Source: Sodalis endosymbiont of Henestaris halophilus
Lineage (GTDB): Bacteria; Pseudomonadota; Gammaproteobacteria; Enterobacterales; Enterobacteriaceae
Reading direction: 5' to 3'
NCBI RefSeq assembly: GCF_900161835.1
Contig: NZ_LT897836.1
Span: forward strand, 62,001 to 126,000
DNA length: 64,000 bases
A program made the position numbers and the translations under genes. Shown here piece by piece: positions 47,825 through 60,183 of this stretch (position 1 is its first letter; the number at the start of each line of letters is the position of its first letter). A model generated the notes under the pieces. It saw only the letters and a list, made by a program, of their open reading frames with translations. It searched no databases and had not been told where the DNA came from.

Positions 47825-47905
47825 ACATTATTGCATTTATTAATTACGATAACTCTGTTATTATTGTTTTTAATTTTTATTAATTGCGCAATCCACGGCG
47901 CCCTT
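47825..47905 (+). pseudogene. mscL: Possible relic of mscL
   Basis: mscL (large mechanosensitive channel) follows trkA in E. coli. Here the plus strand reads FINYDNSVIIVFNFY, which resembles the INYGVFIQNVFDFL block of MscL (I, N, Y, V, F and F at the same spacing, plus N for D), followed by a stop. Position about 220 nt beyond the trkA relic is shorter than in E. coli but in the right order. The match is one block only. Confidence 0.3.
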
Positions 47906-50900
47906 CAATCTAAAAAGATTCACTGCAAGAAACTATTTTCTACTATTATTTTATATAATAACTACTAAAATGTAGCATTCACATAAGGAACAACAGCGAT
48001 GATATTAGGAGATAAAGTATTGTTAAGTTGAATGTGACTAAACTCTAGCACGAGGTAGAAGAAAAATCCGCTCTGGCACAAAATAACTACACTGACCAAT
48101 GCTGAAGAAAATAAATAGCTAAGAGGAAATTAGCCTGGATGATTATAATCCTTAGCTTTATTTGAAATAATTTTATTCGATGGACAGCAGTTACCTTTTA
48201 AGATACCATCGCATGAATTGCGATTCTACAGCCTTTATTTAGTCAGTTTTTTTTTTGCTACTCACCCCAACAATCTGGGGGGGAGAATTAGGATGAAAGG
48301 TTACAAATAATATTATTATATAAGATATGAGAAGCACTATGAATACATGATAATTTTATTACTAATGTCTTTCAGCAAATGTTTAATCCTGACAACAAGA
48401 TGTGATTTGCCAAGCTAGCGAACTCATAATCTTTGCAAACCAGATATCATGGGCAACACTTATTTAAGGTACAAAAGAGTGCTTTCGTATTTGAGACAAA
48501 AAAGAAGCACGGCTTGTTATTGCATTTTACTATCAAGTAGTTAACAACGATCTTATCTAACTTACTCATCAGTTTACATATTATTTGATAAAATATAATG
48601 TCGTAATAGCTCAGTAAAGCTATACCAAAAGAAAATCATCATCACAGATAAGTGGATCTGATCGACTGAAAATCCATGTTCAAAATCGTTTTTGTAACTT
48701 ATTATTAATAGCCCTAGCTATAGATAACTAGGGTTGTGTAAATTTCCCGGAAAGTAACCATAATCGTTGAATATGGTTACGACTAAATATTTTATCCGGC
48801 TCATATTAGTCAAGCGTATATGGGCATCCAGCGCCGAAGATCCCAATACATACTGAATATCTTGTTAAAATTAAATATATTGAAATAATTTTTCATATTC
48901 TAATCTATTCCACAGTACGTGTATAGCGGTCAAAACATTTGATATTCATACAGGAAGGTATGATTCTTAAGTTTTAAGCAAAAACCAATAACATGAATCT
49001 TCTAGAAACTATTATCCTATATATTTAGAAGGAGTTACCGAATTATTATCACCTACTAAAAATAATTTTACCAGGGAAAGATCTAGCAATTGTAGAGAGA
49101 CTCTTATTCTAAAACCTAAGCAAGTTGCTAATATCTTGTACCCTTTTATATATGGTTCATGGCTTAAACGTACGCTAGGAAATTAACTTTTCTTGTTTCT
49201 AAGACATTATTAAAAAAGAGAGTGCATGTTTGATAGCATACTACATCATGTTAAATCATCGTAGCGCTATTATTAGCGCAGATTCATAGCAAAAAAATGC
49301 TGTAATACAAATATGCCAGCAAGCTAGCATATTTGAAAACAGTGCATCTGATATAAATGCAGCAATTTATAAGACATCAAATAAAATATTAGTCAAACAA
49401 AAATTAGTCCACTACCAATGCTCTAAGCATCACGTTATACTGATAAATAAATGTGTTGATATAATGGATGTCTATGACTTTAAAAATTTCATTCTCTATA
49501 GGGAGTATTGATCTAGCCGATGATAAAAACGCTATACGCTAGATCAGCAGCAAAAATTAGCAATTAAGATCTTTTTGGTTTTTCTAGCACTTTACAAGTG
49601 ATCATTCTCTAGTTCTACTAGGTATAGTTTATTTTACCTTTAACGCATGGCCCCCAATTATATTATTCAACTCTCTCATAACAGAGAGTAAACTAAGCGA
49701 GGTTTTTGCCAGAATGTCGATTACATCCTCTGAAATGTGTTGCAATCAGATTTATACTTGATTAAAAATATTAAACTGTAAGTTTTTTTTAACAAATCAT
49801 GAAAACTTTATTAAAGTTATTATCAATCTTGCATAAGATCAGCGCGTTGGTTTTAATAACTAGGAAAAGCAGAAAATCCATAAATCCTTTAGCACTGTTA
49901 TATTGTAATAAAAGGCTCATAAATAAGTATAATCTATAACAATCTTATGCACTTATAATTTTATTAAAGTATTTTGAATTAAACTAAAAGTACTAGTAAC
50001 AACTTAACTCACGTAGAGTGCAAATTACCTATACATCTTTGTATTTTAGCTAAAATAGATAAAACTTATCTATAAAAACCTAATTTATTAATGTCTTATC
50101 GACATACATTTTGAAAATTAGTAAAAAAGTAGTAAAATTAAGATTGATAGTTTTACGCTTATGATTATTTTCCTATTCGGCTATGCTTCTATGTAAATAG
50201 GACAATAACTAGACGATAATTGAGATTTTAACATGCGCATGATGATAGAGATTTAGCGCATATAAACGATCGGCGGTCATCAAATAAACATAGTCAATAT
50301 ACTCTTATTACCCTTAATAAGTTACGAAATGGGAGCCGACAACATATACAGTATAGTCGGTAGTAAAAAACCCAAACTCAATTTATTATAAGTAGCATGA
50401 TTCTCTAGCCGTAATATAAATAAATTTTAACTTATAACTAGGATTAATTAATAACCTACTGATCATATTATCATATTTACTGAACTCCAGGTTTGCGGTT
50501 ATTTTTAGAGAGAAGGTAAATTCTGTCATCAATGAACAAGATAAATACACTAGTGCTTTCAAAAAGCAAAACGACTAGCAATAATAGGGTATACCATTTA
50601 ACGCATCAACACTACCAGCACACAATGCCATAAACTAAACCCAATATTGTGCGCTAATTAGCATTATAATGCCTACAGCCTACAAACTCTAGGCAAACAT
50701 ATTAACTCCTGAATATCATGCGCCATAGTAAAAAATTATGTTAGTTATCCTAACGTCCATTTAGATGCTATGATTGTGTTAATATTTTATCTACAATCAT
50801 TTTGAGTTGTTTTTTACCGAATAAAACTCTTTCGCATTTCTAAATATTTTTCTCTATGATTTTATTTAAAATTTATAGCATAATAAAAAATTACTGGTGA

Positions 50901-53642
50901 TTGGATGAACATCCATGTTTAACAATAAACACGATAATATCGATATTATGGTACCTAGCTATATATTTTTTAGCTATTGATCTTGGTATCTGTTATTTTC
51001 AGGTACTTACAATGAAGAAAGATATCAACGATACTTCACAGTTCTCAATGAACATAATTAGAAAAGGCACAGAATCTTTTTATCTAAAAAGACTTTTGCA
51101 AATAAAATTAATGATATTAATGTTTATTTTACTAAAAGGTATTCTCCAAAAAAAACTGTAACTTTGTTGCTCTTTTAACCTATTAAAAATCAGAGAACAG
51201 GCAGCAAAAAAGACCAAGCTTTAATAGCAGATAGCTCTAATAATCCTGTGACTAAACTAGTTAGAGCACATAATGTTCTTTTTTTAGACCAGTATTACGC
51301 AGGAATCACCTAAGCATCATGTGCATGCTAATACGGTATTTACACGTACCGAACTATAAAAACTTAACAACATACAATTTCGTTTAACGTAAAGGCGTGC
51401 AATAAGACTAATTTCGAATAATTTTGCTCTTGCGTATACATTTAGAGCGATATATAAGTAAACTGCAAAAATACAAATGTGACAGTCAAGACATCAAAGT
51501 ACAGAGTGACAGCTATATGCGCAAACATCTATCTCATGATTACCGTAATCACAATAAAAATTAGAATACTCATATAGCCTTCAATCAGCACAAACACCAG
51601 TACAACAACTAATGTGATAAAGCAGAAATGTAGCTACTGCACTTCCTCTATTGTCCAAAAAAACAATACTAAACTAAATTGCCAGACTCGCTTGGGAATA
51701 ATATGTGTGCAAGGCTTGCTACCACTAACTCCTCAAGTTAAGGAGTGATAAATAATCTTAAATTCCTTTTAAGTCATGCAATGACCAAATAATTGGTGGC
51801 TAAATTTAAAATAAAATTAATAAATTAATTCCCAATCATCATAATATGGACGAGGCTTAAGCTTAGACATGAATACTATTTATTCAGTTATTAATCACTA
51901 ATTGAAAAAACTAACTCAAATGGCAGGATAAACCTAACAAAAATTGCCATTAACTTTTGCATAAAATTTGAATTCAGTGCTATTAAGCAAAATTTATTTT
52001 TTGAAATGAAGATAAATTTCTAAATTAGATGTCGGTTTTGTTAACATCAAATTAACTCAACAATTTCGATAATTATTATTCTTCAAATCGGAATGCTTTA
52101 GCACATCCATGGCTAGATTTTGATATTTATTGCAGTAACTGCCTATTCATGACATTACTAAGAATAGTAAGTCTTACGTTTGATATTTAGCGCGTAATCA
52201 AAACAAGTACAATCCTAGAAATTTATCGGCTTATCCGATGCTAAATGCGTGACTTTAATTTTAACCCCTAAATATCGTAAACTACTGGGGTTAAGTTAAG
52301 CTATTAGTTATAAATTTATAAAAAATATGGCTATAATCAGAGATTATAATCGATATTTAGCAAAATACAAATGCTAAGGTAAAAACATATTAAAATACCT
52401 TATCTTTCAATACTAAGGTTTCAGTAACACAACCTAAGCCAGGTTTAATGTTATGACGTTACTAAAACATCTATTAGACTTTTAGTACTAATCCGTTATA
52501 GATCTTTAGATGGCTTATAAGCGATGAGGCAATTTCAATTTATCAGGGGATTAACAAAAAACTTCTTCCTTTTCTCCTGGAGAAACTCAAAAACAATCGA
52601 CATACCAATCGTAAATGTTAGCTAGCGCCATAAAGCTTTACTAGCATAACTAATCTTTAATACTACAACGCACCAAAATAACTATACCATAAGAAGTTAA
52701 AATAGTGTAATCACCATTGTTAAATCATAAAAGATTTATGGCGCAGTCCAAGGGCAGCACAAGTAGCTTTACCAAGCTAGAACATAATACTTACTCACCA
52801 TTCTTCAAATCGCGCTTATTACTAGAACAGCACTTGTGATATTTATAGGTAATTACCTTATTAAATTGATTAATCTCAATAAATTTAGTGCAGAAAGTAA
52901 TTTTAATTAAAAAGCAACTATAAATTACATACAAAATAGCTGATAGTAATATAATGTTCCTCTCATCTTACTTTTTATAAAATGATAAAACACAACTCTA
53001 TAACATCTATGTTTACTTAATAAACTATTGTTATAAAATATGTCTATAAAACTGCAGTAATGATACTACTACATGTATAGTACATTGATGTCAATAACAT
53101 TTGATTTGTTAAGATATTATTGATACTAAGCAAGTCTTAAGAGAACATATACCCTTTACCCGTTAATTGCTTTACCACATATCTTTCGCGTACTAGGTTG
53201 ACACAACTATAAAGTACGACCAAACTAACACTAAGATCTACCAAACTGCTGGAGGCATTATACTGTGTATGCATATAGTAATTTATTATATCCAAGAGGA
53301 AAATAGGCAATAACAAGCTGTGTTGATCAAACAGTATTGACTCGTGATAATTATTGAGAAAAACACGCCTACAAATAAATATATAAAAAATGACTATACA
53401 CATTAGTATAGTCAACGTTACTTAATTATAATTAAGTATACTAAAAATCAAAATGGACAAAAGCAAGCTATCTATGACACAAGAAATCTTGTGCACTGGC
53501 TTAAGAAACTTGGTTTAGAAGATATGTGACTTTTCGTAGAAAGAAGCAAAATAATAGATATTGCACCTTCGATGCAGTATCTAGCTATTCGTTACAGTAG
53601 TAAGTTTAATAAAAGAGCAATTGCGGACAAAATCTAAACATA
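47906..53642. other. Gene-free stretch between mscL candidate and rplQ
   Basis: 5.7 kb without a supportable gene. Frames at 50901-51161 and 53137-53415 are AT-driven, with no domain. Around 48600-48690 short tRNA-like words occur but do not fold into a cloverleaf. A hairpin with GC-rich arms, TTAACCCC (52261-52268) and GGGGTTAA (52287-52294), is unassigned. zntR, which follows rplQ in E. coli, was not found. Confidence 0.6.
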
Positions 53643-54038
53643 TTACTCTGCAGTTCCTTCCGTTCTTAGTGTTATTACTTCAGCGCGATCAACAAGTTCG
53701 ATATATGCCATTGGTGCGTTATCGCCAGCACGGAAACCACACTTTAAAATACGAGTGTAACCACCGGCACGGTTTGCAAAACGTTGGCCTAGATCGCTAA
53801 ATAGTTTTAACACAATTTTGTTATCCCTAGTGCGAGAAAATGCTAAACGCCTATTTGCCACACTATTTATTTTAGAAAGTGTAATCAAAGGTTCAACAAA
53901 TCGCTGAAGTTCTTTAGCCCTTGATAAAGTCGTTTTGATGATTTCATGGCGAACCAAAGAACCAGTCATGTTACGTAACATACTTTGACGATGACTGCTA
54001 TCACGATTCAATTGACGACCACTCTTACGATGACGCAT
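53643..54038 (-). CDS. rplQ: Ribosomal protein bL17
   Basis: Large-subunit protein near the exit tunnel, last gene of the alpha operon. The product is 131 residues (E. coli 127), starting [17 protein letters not shown] and containing [24 protein letters not shown], and [28 protein letters not shown]. The C-terminal tail is slightly longer and ends LRTEGTAE. It starts 40 nt after rpoA. No convincing terminator was found downstream, where the desert begins. Confidence 0.96.
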   Translation of the reverse strand: MRHRKSGRQLNRDSSHRQSMLRNMTGSLVRHEIIKTTLSRAKELQRFVEPLITLSKINSVANRRLAFSRTRDNKIVLKLFSDLGQRFANRAGGYTRILKCGFRAGDNAPMAYIELVDRAEVITLRTEGTAE

Positions 54039-54078
54039 AACCTCATCCTTCTCAGTAAAATTTTAACATGTGATCGAA

Positions 54079-55065
54079 TTATTCATTTGCTATGATTAGC
54101 GGAGGCCAATTCTCCAGACGCATACCCAGAGACAAACCTCGGGAAGCTAACACATCTTTAATTTCGGTAAGAGATTTTTTACCAAGATTGGGCGTTTTCA
54201 GCAATTCAACCTCCGTGCGCTGTACCAAATCACCAATGTAATGAATAGCTTCTGCCTTAAGGCAATTAGCAGAGCGGACAGTCAATTCAAGATCGTCAAC
54301 AGGGCGAAGTAAAACCGGATCAAATTCCGGTTTTACCTCTTTTATTTCTGGCTGACGTATATCACGCAAGTCAACAAAAGCTTCTAATTGTTCAGCCAAA
54401 ATAGTTGCTGAACGGCGAATAGCTTCTTCAGGATCGATAGTACCATTAGTTTCCATTTCTATAACAAGTCTGTCTAAGTCGGTACGCTGTTCAACACGTG
54501 CAGCTTCAACATTATAGGCAATACGCTCTACAGGACTATAGCATGCGTCTAACAACAGACGGCCAATAGGGCGTTCTTCCTCTACGTGCATTCGTGCAGA
54601 AGCCGGAACATATCCACGTCCACGCTGAACTTGAATACGCATATTGATAGATGCGTTTTTATCGGTCAAATGGCACAAAACATGCTGCGGATTAATAATT
54701 TCGACATTCACATCATGGCTAATATCAGCTGCAGTTACAGGGCCAATACCAAATTTATTTAGGGTCAAAAAGATTTTGTCTTTACCTTGTAATCTTACTG
54801 CTAACCCTTTCAGGTTAAGCAAGATCTCTAGGATATCTTCCTGTATACCTTCTTTGGTACTGTACTCGTGCAGTACACCATCAATCTCAACCTCAGTCAC
54901 CGCACAACCCGGCATAGATGAAAGCAGAATACGGCGAAGTGCGTTACCTAGAGTATGACCAAAGCCACGCTCTAATGGCTCAAGGGTAACTTTGGCATGA
55001 GTTAAACTAATTTGCTTAATATCTACCAGGCGTGGTTTTAAAAAATCTATTACAGAACCCTGCAT
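54079..55065 (-). CDS. rpoA: RNA polymerase alpha subunit
   Basis: Scaffold of RNA polymerase and contact for UP elements and activators. The product is 328 residues (E. coli 329; one residue is lost near position 160, HVEEERPIG). The N-terminal assembly domain (1 to about 235) shows [26 protein letters not shown]; after the flexible linker the C-terminal domain keeps [18 protein letters not shown] with the DNA-contacting Arg, and [14 protein letters not shown]. The conserved CTD suggests that transcription activation through alpha remains possible despite loss of many regulators. It lies between rpsD and rplQ as in E. coli. Confidence 0.97.
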   Translation of the reverse strand: MQGSVIDFLKPRLVDIKQISLTHAKVTLEPLERGFGHTLGNALRRILLSSMPGCAVTEVEIDGVLHEYSTKEGIQEDILEILLNLKGLAVRLQGKDKIFLTLNKFGIGPVTAADISHDVNVEIINPQHVLCHLTDKNASINMRIQVQRGRGYVPASARMHVEEERPIGRLLLDACYSPVERIAYNVEAARVEQRTDLDRLVIEMETNGTIDPEEAIRRSATILAEQLEAFVDLRDIRQPEIKEVKPEFDPVLLRPVDDLELTVRSANCLKAEAIHYIGDLVQRTEVELLKTPNLGKKSLTEIKDVLASRGLSLGMRLENWPPLIIANE

Positions 55066-55091
55066 TGTTTCCTCTCTTATAGTACTAAACT

Positions 55092-55712
55092 TTACTTAGA
55101 GTAAAGTTCAACTATCAGGTGTTCATTAATATCCGGAGATAGATCAGTACGTCTTGGAATACGCTTGAGCACTCCTGAGAACTTAGTAGCATTGACTTCA
55201 AGCCAAGTTGGCTTTTCACGCTGCTCATTAAGTTCTAATGAGGCACGCACACGGGATTGTTTTTGTGCTTTTTCGCGGATACTGACAACATCATTAGGAA
55301 TTACTTGATAAGAAGCAATGTTGACAACATTGCCGTTCACCATTATAGCCTTGTGACTGATTAATTGACGAGATTCAGCACGAGTAGTACCAAAGCCCAT
55401 GCGGTAAACGATATTATCGAGACGACCTTCTAGTAATTGCAAAAGGTTTTCACCAGTATTACCTTTCAGGCGGGCTGCTGCTTTGTTGTAGTTTCGAAAT
55501 TGACGTTCTAACACACCGTAAATACGACGAACTTTTTGTTTTTCGCGTAACTGTACGCCGTAATCAGACAGACGCAGTTTACGTGTACCGTGCTGACCGG
55601 GCAATTGCTCAATTTTGCACTTAGAATCGATCGAGCGAACACCAGATTTATGGAATAAATCTGTGCCCTCACGACGGCTTAGTTTAAGTTTAGGACCCAA
55701 ATATCTTGCCAT
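55092..55712 (-). CDS. rpsD: Ribosomal protein uS4
   Basis: Primary 16S rRNA-binding protein of the small subunit and, in E. coli, the translational repressor of the alpha operon. The product is 206 residues, the E. coli length. [37 protein letters not shown] and the S4 RNA-binding domain [31 protein letters not shown] are clear; it ends [10 protein letters not shown]. The conserved S4-binding leader upstream of rpsM suggests the feedback loop may still operate. Confidence 0.97.
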   Translation of the reverse strand: MARYLGPKLKLSRREGTDLFHKSGVRSIDSKCKIEQLPGQHGTRKLRLSDYGVQLREKQKVRRIYGVLERQFRNYNKAAARLKGNTGENLLQLLEGRLDNIVYRMGFGTTRAESRQLISHKAIMVNGNVVNIASYQVIPNDVVSIREKAQKQSRVRASLELNEQREKPTWLEVNATKFSGVLKRIPRRTDLSPDINEHLIVELYSK

Positions 55713-55739
55713 TTATTCTCCAAATAACCTAAGGCAACG

Positions 55740-56132
<393 letters not shown>

Positions 56133-56145
56133 TTACTCACCCAGA

Positions 56146-56502
56146 CTATTTTTTTATCGGTTTACGTGGACCCTTGCGGGTACGGGCATTAGTCTTTGTC
56201 CGCTGACCGCGGACAGTAAGACCACGACGATGACGTAAACCACGATAAGTACCAAGATCCATTAAACGCTTAATACTCAAGGTTACTTTACGACGCAAAT
56301 CACCTTCAACAACAAACTTGGCAACTGCATCACGCAATATATCAATTTGCTCTTCAGACAGATCACTAAGCTTAATATTTTCAGCAATACCAGTGGCCGC
56401 GCAGATGTGGCGCGAACGCGTTTTGCCAATGCCATAAATTGACGTTAGCGCAATCCCGGTATGTTTGTGATCAGGAATATTAATGCCTGCTATACGGGCC
56501 AC
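56146..56502 (-). CDS. rpsM: Ribosomal protein uS13
   Basis: Small-subunit head protein that contacts P-site tRNA and forms bridges to the large subunit; first gene of the alpha operon. The product is 118 residues, the E. coli length. It starts with GTG, as in E. coli, giving [18 protein letters not shown], and ends in the basic tail [23 protein letters not shown] lies 7 nt upstream of the start, at the end of the S4-regulated leader. Confidence 0.97.
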   Translation of the reverse strand: MARIAGINIPDHKHTGIALTSIYGIGKTRSRHICAATGIAENIKLSDLSEEQIDILRDAVAKFVVEGDLRRKVTLSIKRLMDLGTYRGLRHRRGLTVRGQRTKTNARTRKGPRKPIKK

Positions 56503-56597
56503 TATTCACTCCTAAAAAATTTAATAAAATATGATCCTGAAAAGCCCGTTTCAGGATACTTAAACAAGATTGCAAAGATATCTAAAATTGGCTCGTC
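56503..56597 (-). promoter_or_regulatory. Alpha operon mRNA leader (S4-binding site)
   Basis: The DNA upstream of rpsM matches the E. coli alpha operon leader in layout and sequence: a hairpin with arms ATCCTGAAA and TTTCAGGAT (56549-56557 and 56534-56542) around CGGGCT, then an AT-rich run and TAGGAGTGAATAGTG. In E. coli this leader folds into a pseudoknot bound by ribosomal protein S4, which traps the 30S subunit on the mRNA. I infer the same control here; the outer strands of the pseudoknot were not worked out base by base. Confidence 0.7.
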
Positions 56598-56626
56598 AAT
56601 TTAGCTATCTACAACCAATTTTGCAA
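56598..56626 (-). promoter_or_regulatory. Alpha operon promoter
   Basis: On the minus strand TTGCAA (-35, 56621-56626), a 17-nt spacer and TAAATT (-10, 56598-56603). The E. coli alpha promoter has TTGCAA, 17 nt and TAGATT in the same place, and the spacer start (TTGG.TTG) is also conserved. This gives an independent promoter for rpsM-rpsK-rpsD-rpoA-rplQ. Confidence 0.75.
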
Positions 56627-56642
56627 GAAAAAGCTGAAAATA

Positions 56643-56759
56643 TTATCCTTGGCGTTGTTTATGCTTAAAATCAGAACTGCAAATCACATGAACGATACCA
56701 TTACGCTTAACAATTTTGCAGTTGCGACATAATTTCTTAACAGAAGCGCGAACTTTCAT
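56643..56759 (-). CDS. rpmJ: Ribosomal protein bL36
   Basis: Smallest large-subunit protein, a zinc-ribbon type. The product is 38 residues: [14 protein letters not shown], then [15 protein letters not shown], then DFKHKQRQG. The zinc ligands Cys11, Cys14, Cys27 and His33 are all present, so this is the zinc-binding form. It lies 33 nt after secY, the same order as in E. coli, and is the last gene of the spc operon. ATG with an AGAG-type ribosome binding site. Confidence 0.95.
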   Translation of the reverse strand: MKVRASVKKLCRNCKIVKRNGIVHVICSSDFKHKQRQG

Positions 56760-56792
56760 GTTTACTCTCTGTAACTTCTCAAGTTTTTTTAA

Positions 56793-58124
56793 TTAACGGT
56801 TATAATATTTCAGATGTGCTTTCTTTAATACGGATTCATATTGACTTGATATTAATAGAGTCTGCACTTGAACCATAAAGTCCATGATCACTACAACGAC
56901 GATCAATAAAGATGTGCCTCCGAAATAAAAGGGCACTTTCATTGCATCACGCATGAACTCAGGAATTAGGCAAATAAAGGTCATGTACATAGCGCCGATA
57001 AACGTTAAACGAATCATCACTTTATCAATATACTTTGCCGTCTGTTCTCCTGGACGAATGCCTGGTACAAAAGCACCGGACTTCTTCAAGTTATCTGCCG
57101 TCTCTCGCGGGTTAAACACTAACCCTGTATAAAAAAAACAGAAAAATATGATTGCAATTGCGTATAATAACACATAAAGTGGTTGACCAGGTTGTAAATA
57201 AAACGAAAAAACAGAAAGCCAATTCCAACCTGTTCCACCTCCGAACCAGGATGCAATCGTAGCCGGAAACAAAATTATGCTGGAAGCAAAAATTGCCGGA
57301 ATAACCCCAGCCATGTTAACTTTAAGCGGTAAATGTGTGCTCTGGGTAGCATAAATGCGACGTCCTTGCTGACGCTTGGCGTAGTGAACGATGATGCGTC
57401 GTTGTCCACGTTCAACGTAGACTACAAAAAATGTTACCGCAAACACAAACACTACAGCTAATAGTAACACAATAAATTGCATATTACCTTGTCGAGCTTG
57501 CTCTATAGTCTGGCCAATAGCAGGCGGCAATCCTGCTACGATACCTGCGAATATAATGATGGAGATACCGTTGCCAATACCTCGTTCAGTAATCTGTTCA
57601 CCCAACCACATTAGGAACATTGTTCCGCAAACTAAGCTTACTACCGCAGTCAAGTAAAATATAAAACCTGGATTAATTACCAGGTTTTGCATTCCAGGCA
57701 TATTTGGCAAACCAGTCGCAATGCCGATTGATTGAAATACCGCCAATAACAATGCGCCATAACGCGTGTATTGACTAAGTTTACGTCTGCCTGATTCACC
57801 CTCTTTTTTAACTTCTGCTAACGACGGGTGAACTATAGTAAGTAACTGAATGATGATCGATGACGAAATATATGGCATGATTCCTAACGCAAATATAGAA
57901 GCACGACTAAGTGCCCCACCAGAGAACATGTTGAACATTTCAATGATAGTGCCACGTTGCTCTTCTAGCAACCTTGCAATTATAGTAACATCGATTCCAG
58001 GAATCGGAATAAAAGAGCCAATGCGGAAAATAATAAGCGCTCCGATAACAAATAAAAGTTTGCTTTTTAATTCACCTAATCCGCTCTTGGTATTAAAAAA
58101 ATCTAATCTTGGTTGTTTAACCAT
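56793..58124 (-). CDS. secY: SecY, protein translocase channel subunit
   Basis: Forms the SecYEG pore for protein export and membrane insertion. The product is 443 residues, the E. coli length, with ten membrane segments. Visible: [12 protein letters not shown] (TM1), plug-region [43 protein letters not shown], the cytosolic loop C4 YVERGQRRI, and loop C5 [18 protein letters not shown] with the conserved Arg needed for SecA-driven export. It lies 7 nt after rplO. Export of Skp, BamA and FtsN depends on it. Confidence 0.97.
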   Translation of the reverse strand: MVKQPRLDFFNTKSGLGELKSKLLFVIGALIIFRIGSFIPIPGIDVTIIARLLEEQRGTIIEMFNMFSGGALSRASIFALGIMPYISSSIIIQLLTIVHPSLAEVKKEGESGRRKLSQYTRYGALLLAVFQSIGIATGLPNMPGMQNLVINPGFIFYLTAVVSLVCGTMFLMWLGEQITERGIGNGISIIIFAGIVAGLPPAIGQTIEQARQGNMQFIVLLLAVVFVFAVTFFVVYVERGQRRIIVHYAKRQQGRRIYATQSTHLPLKVNMAGVIPAIFASSIILFPATIASWFGGGTGWNWLSVFSFYLQPGQPLYVLLYAIAIIFFCFFYTGLVFNPRETADNLKKSGAFVPGIRPGEQTAKYIDKVMIRLTFIGAMYMTFICLIPEFMRDAMKVPFYFGGTSLLIVVVVIMDFMVQVQTLLISSQYESVLKKAHLKYYNR

Positions 58125-58131
58125 CTGCTAC

Positions 58132-58566
58132 TTATTCCTCAATTTTGCCACCGGCTGCTTCGATTAAGATACGGGCGCCTTTGCTTACACGTAAGCCACG
58201 CACGATAACTGCACGTTTGATCTTGCCTGATAGCATTATTTTGACGAATACAGTTTTGTTGCCAATGATGTTAGAAACTTTTAACGCATTAAGATCTACG
58301 ACTTCTCCTTCTATATGCGCCAAATCGGACAGGCGGACTTCTGTGGTCACCATAGATTTATTCGACGTAAAACCAAATTTTGGAAGACGCCGGTACAGAG
58401 CCATCTGACCACCTTCAAACCCACGCCTTACTCCTCCGCCAGAACGAGATTTTTGACCTTTATGACCGCGGCCACCGGTTTTCCCCAAACCAGAACCAAT
58501 ACCTCGGCATAGACGCTTTGAGGGGTGTTGGGAACCCTCAGCCGGAGACAGAGTATTTAAACGCAT
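58132..58566 (-). CDS. rplO: Ribosomal protein uL15
   Basis: Large-subunit assembly protein. The product is 144 residues, the E. coli length: [12 protein letters not shown], the glycine-rich extension [40 protein letters not shown], and the C-terminal globular part ending [11 protein letters not shown]. It starts 3 nt after rpmD. Confidence 0.97.
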   Translation of the reverse strand: MRLNTLSPAEGSQHPSKRLCRGIGSGLGKTGGRGHKGQKSRSGGGVRRGFEGGQMALYRRLPKFGFTSNKSMVTTEVRLSDLAHIEGEVVDLNALKVSNIIGNKTVFVKIMLSGKIKRAVIVRGLRVSKGARILIEAAGGKIEE

Positions 58567-58569
58567 CTC

Positions 58570-58752
58570 TTATTGATCCTCTACTTTGATCATATAGGAA
58601 ACTAAATTTATCATTCCTCGTATAGCAGGAGTATCTTTAAGCTCTACAGTGTGGCCAATGCAACGCAAACCCAACCCAATCAAAGTTGCCTTGTGTGTTG
58701 GTAAACGACCTATGGAACTACGAGTTTGAGTAATTTTAATAGTATGAGCCAT
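58570..58752 (-). CDS. rpmD: Ribosomal protein uL30
   Basis: Large-subunit protein. The product is 60 residues (E. coli 59): [42 protein letters not shown], and [12 protein letters not shown]. It lies between rpsE and rplO with 6 nt and 3 nt gaps, as in the conserved spc operon. Confidence 0.96.
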   Translation of the reverse strand: MAHTIKITQTRSSIGRLPTHKATLIGLGLRCIGHTVELKDTPAIRGMINLVSYMIKVEDQ

Positions 58753-58758
58753 GGTTAC

Positions 58759-59259
58759 TTACCCTCGAATTTCTTCGACGGATTTACCACGCTTGACAGC
58801 GATCATTTCAGGAGATTTCATATTGCCAAGAGCGTCGATAGTTGCACGAACCACATTGATCGGATTAGTAGAACCATAGGTTTTTGCCAATACATTATGA
58901 ACTCCTGTTACTTCCAGAACAGCGCGCATTGCGCCCCCAGCAATAATACCAGTACCCTCTGAAGCCGGCTGCATAAAAACGCGAGAACCCGTATGTGCAC
59001 CTTTAATTTGGTGCTGCAACGTGCCGTTATTCAACGCAATATTTATCATGTTGCGACGGGCTTTTTCCATTGCTTTCTGGATGGCAGCCGGAACTTCACG
59101 TGCTTTACCGTAGCCAAAACCAACACGACCGTCACCATTACCAACAACAGTCAGTGCAGTAAAGCTAAAAATACGGCCACCTTTTACGGTCTTAGATACG
59201 CGATTTACCGCAATCAACTTTTCCTGCAGTTCACTATTTTGTTTTTCAATACGTGCCAT
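58759..59259 (-). CDS. rpsE: Ribosomal protein uS5
   Basis: Small-subunit protein involved in decoding accuracy and mRNA entry. The product is 166 residues (E. coli 167). [41 protein letters not shown] and [19 protein letters not shown] are typical; it ends [10 protein letters not shown]. It lies 14 nt after rplR. Confidence 0.97.
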   Translation of the reverse strand: MARIEKQNSELQEKLIAVNRVSKTVKGGRIFSFTALTVVGNGDGRVGFGYGKAREVPAAIQKAMEKARRNMINIALNNGTLQHQIKGAHTGSRVFMQPASEGTGIIAGGAMRAVLEVTGVHNVLAKTYGSTNPINVVRATIDALGNMKSPEMIAVKRGKSVEEIRG

Positions 59260-59273
59260 TTTATTTCCCTATA

Positions 59274-59627
59274 TTAAAACTTAAGGCCAGCTTCACGGGC
59301 AGCATCTGCCAATTTTTGGATTCGACCATGATATTTGAACCCAGAACGGTCAAATGACACATCTTTAATGCCTTTTTTTAATGCACGATCAGCTATAATT
59401 TTACCTACTGCGGCAGCAGCAGCTTTATTACCGGTACCATTTAACTGCCCCACAATAGCTTTTTCTACAGTGGAAGCGGCTGCCAAGACTTCAGAACCGT
59501 TTGGCACTATAACCTGTGCATAAATATGACGTGGGGTACGGTGTACTACCAGGCGAGTTGCACCCAACTCTCGGATCTTGCATCGTGCACGAGTAGCACG
59601 ACGAATACGAGCAACTTTCTTATCCAT
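59274..59627 (-). CDS. rplR: Ribosomal protein uL18
   Basis: 5S rRNA-binding large-subunit protein; works with uL5 and bL25 (rplE and rplY, both in this window). The product is 117 residues, the E. coli length: [34 protein letters not shown], and the end [21 protein letters not shown] region typical of the family. Confidence 0.97.
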   Translation of the reverse strand: MDKKVARIRRATRARCKIRELGATRLVVHRTPRHIYAQVIVPNGSEVLAAASTVEKAIVGQLNGTGNKAAAAAVGKIIADRALKKGIKDVSFDRSGFKYHGRIQKLADAAREAGLKF

Positions 59628-59636
59628 AGTATTACC

Positions 59637-60170
59637 TTACTTTTTTTTAGCTTCTTTTGCACGCACAACTTCGTCGACGTGACGAATACCCTTTCCTTTA
59701 TAAGGTTCAGGACGACGATAAGCTCGCAAATCTGCCGCAACCTGACCAATAATTTGTTTATCAAAACCTTTCAGCAAAATTTCATTTTGGCTAGGACATT
59801 CAGCTGTAATACCATCCGGTAGTCGATGTTCAATGAGATGAGAAAAACCCAAAGATAAATTCACCAGGTTACCTTTTACTGCAGCGCGGTAACCTACTCC
59901 TACCAGCTGTAGCTTTTTAGTAAACCCGTGTGTCACACCAATCACCATATTGTTTACTAATGCACGTGTAGTGCCGGCAAGCGCCCAACCATTGGTATGA
60001 CCTTCACGAGGAGCAAAGGTTAGCTGGTTATCATAATACTGAATGTTAACAACTTCGTGGATAGTACGCGTAAGATGGCCCTTCTTACCCTTAATAGAAA
60101 TATTTTTACCGTTAAGGTTAACTTCTACATCAGTAGGAATGACGATTGGTGCTTTAGCAACACGAGACAT
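59637..60170 (-). CDS. rplF: Ribosomal protein uL6
   Basis: Large-subunit protein near the factor-binding centre. The product is 177 residues, the E. coli length. [47 protein letters not shown] and the conserved C-terminal pattern [13 protein letters not shown] are present. It begins 13 nt after rpsH and ends 9 nt before rplR. Confidence 0.97.
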   Translation of the reverse strand: MSRVAKAPIVIPTDVEVNLNGKNISIKGKKGHLTRTIHEVVNIQYYDNQLTFAPREGHTNGWALAGTTRALVNNMVIGVTHGFTKKLQLVGVGYRAAVKGNLVNLSLGFSHLIEHRLPDGITAECPSQNEILLKGFDKQIIGQVAADLRAYRRPEPYKGKGIRHVDEVVRAKEAKKK

Positions 60171-60183
60171 TCTTTCCTCCCAA

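Noticed and set aside
48600-48695. tRNA-like words: AGCTCAGT (D-arm-like) and ACTGAAAATC (anticodon-loop-like) followed by GTTCAAAATC.
   Set aside because: The spacing is about 60 nt instead of about 20, the stems do not pair and no acceptor stem closes. At most a decayed tRNA.
50901-51161. 86-codon plus-strand frame in the desert next to rplQ.
   Set aside because: Ile, Leu and Lys rich low-complexity translation of AT-rich DNA; no start signal, no homologue recognised.
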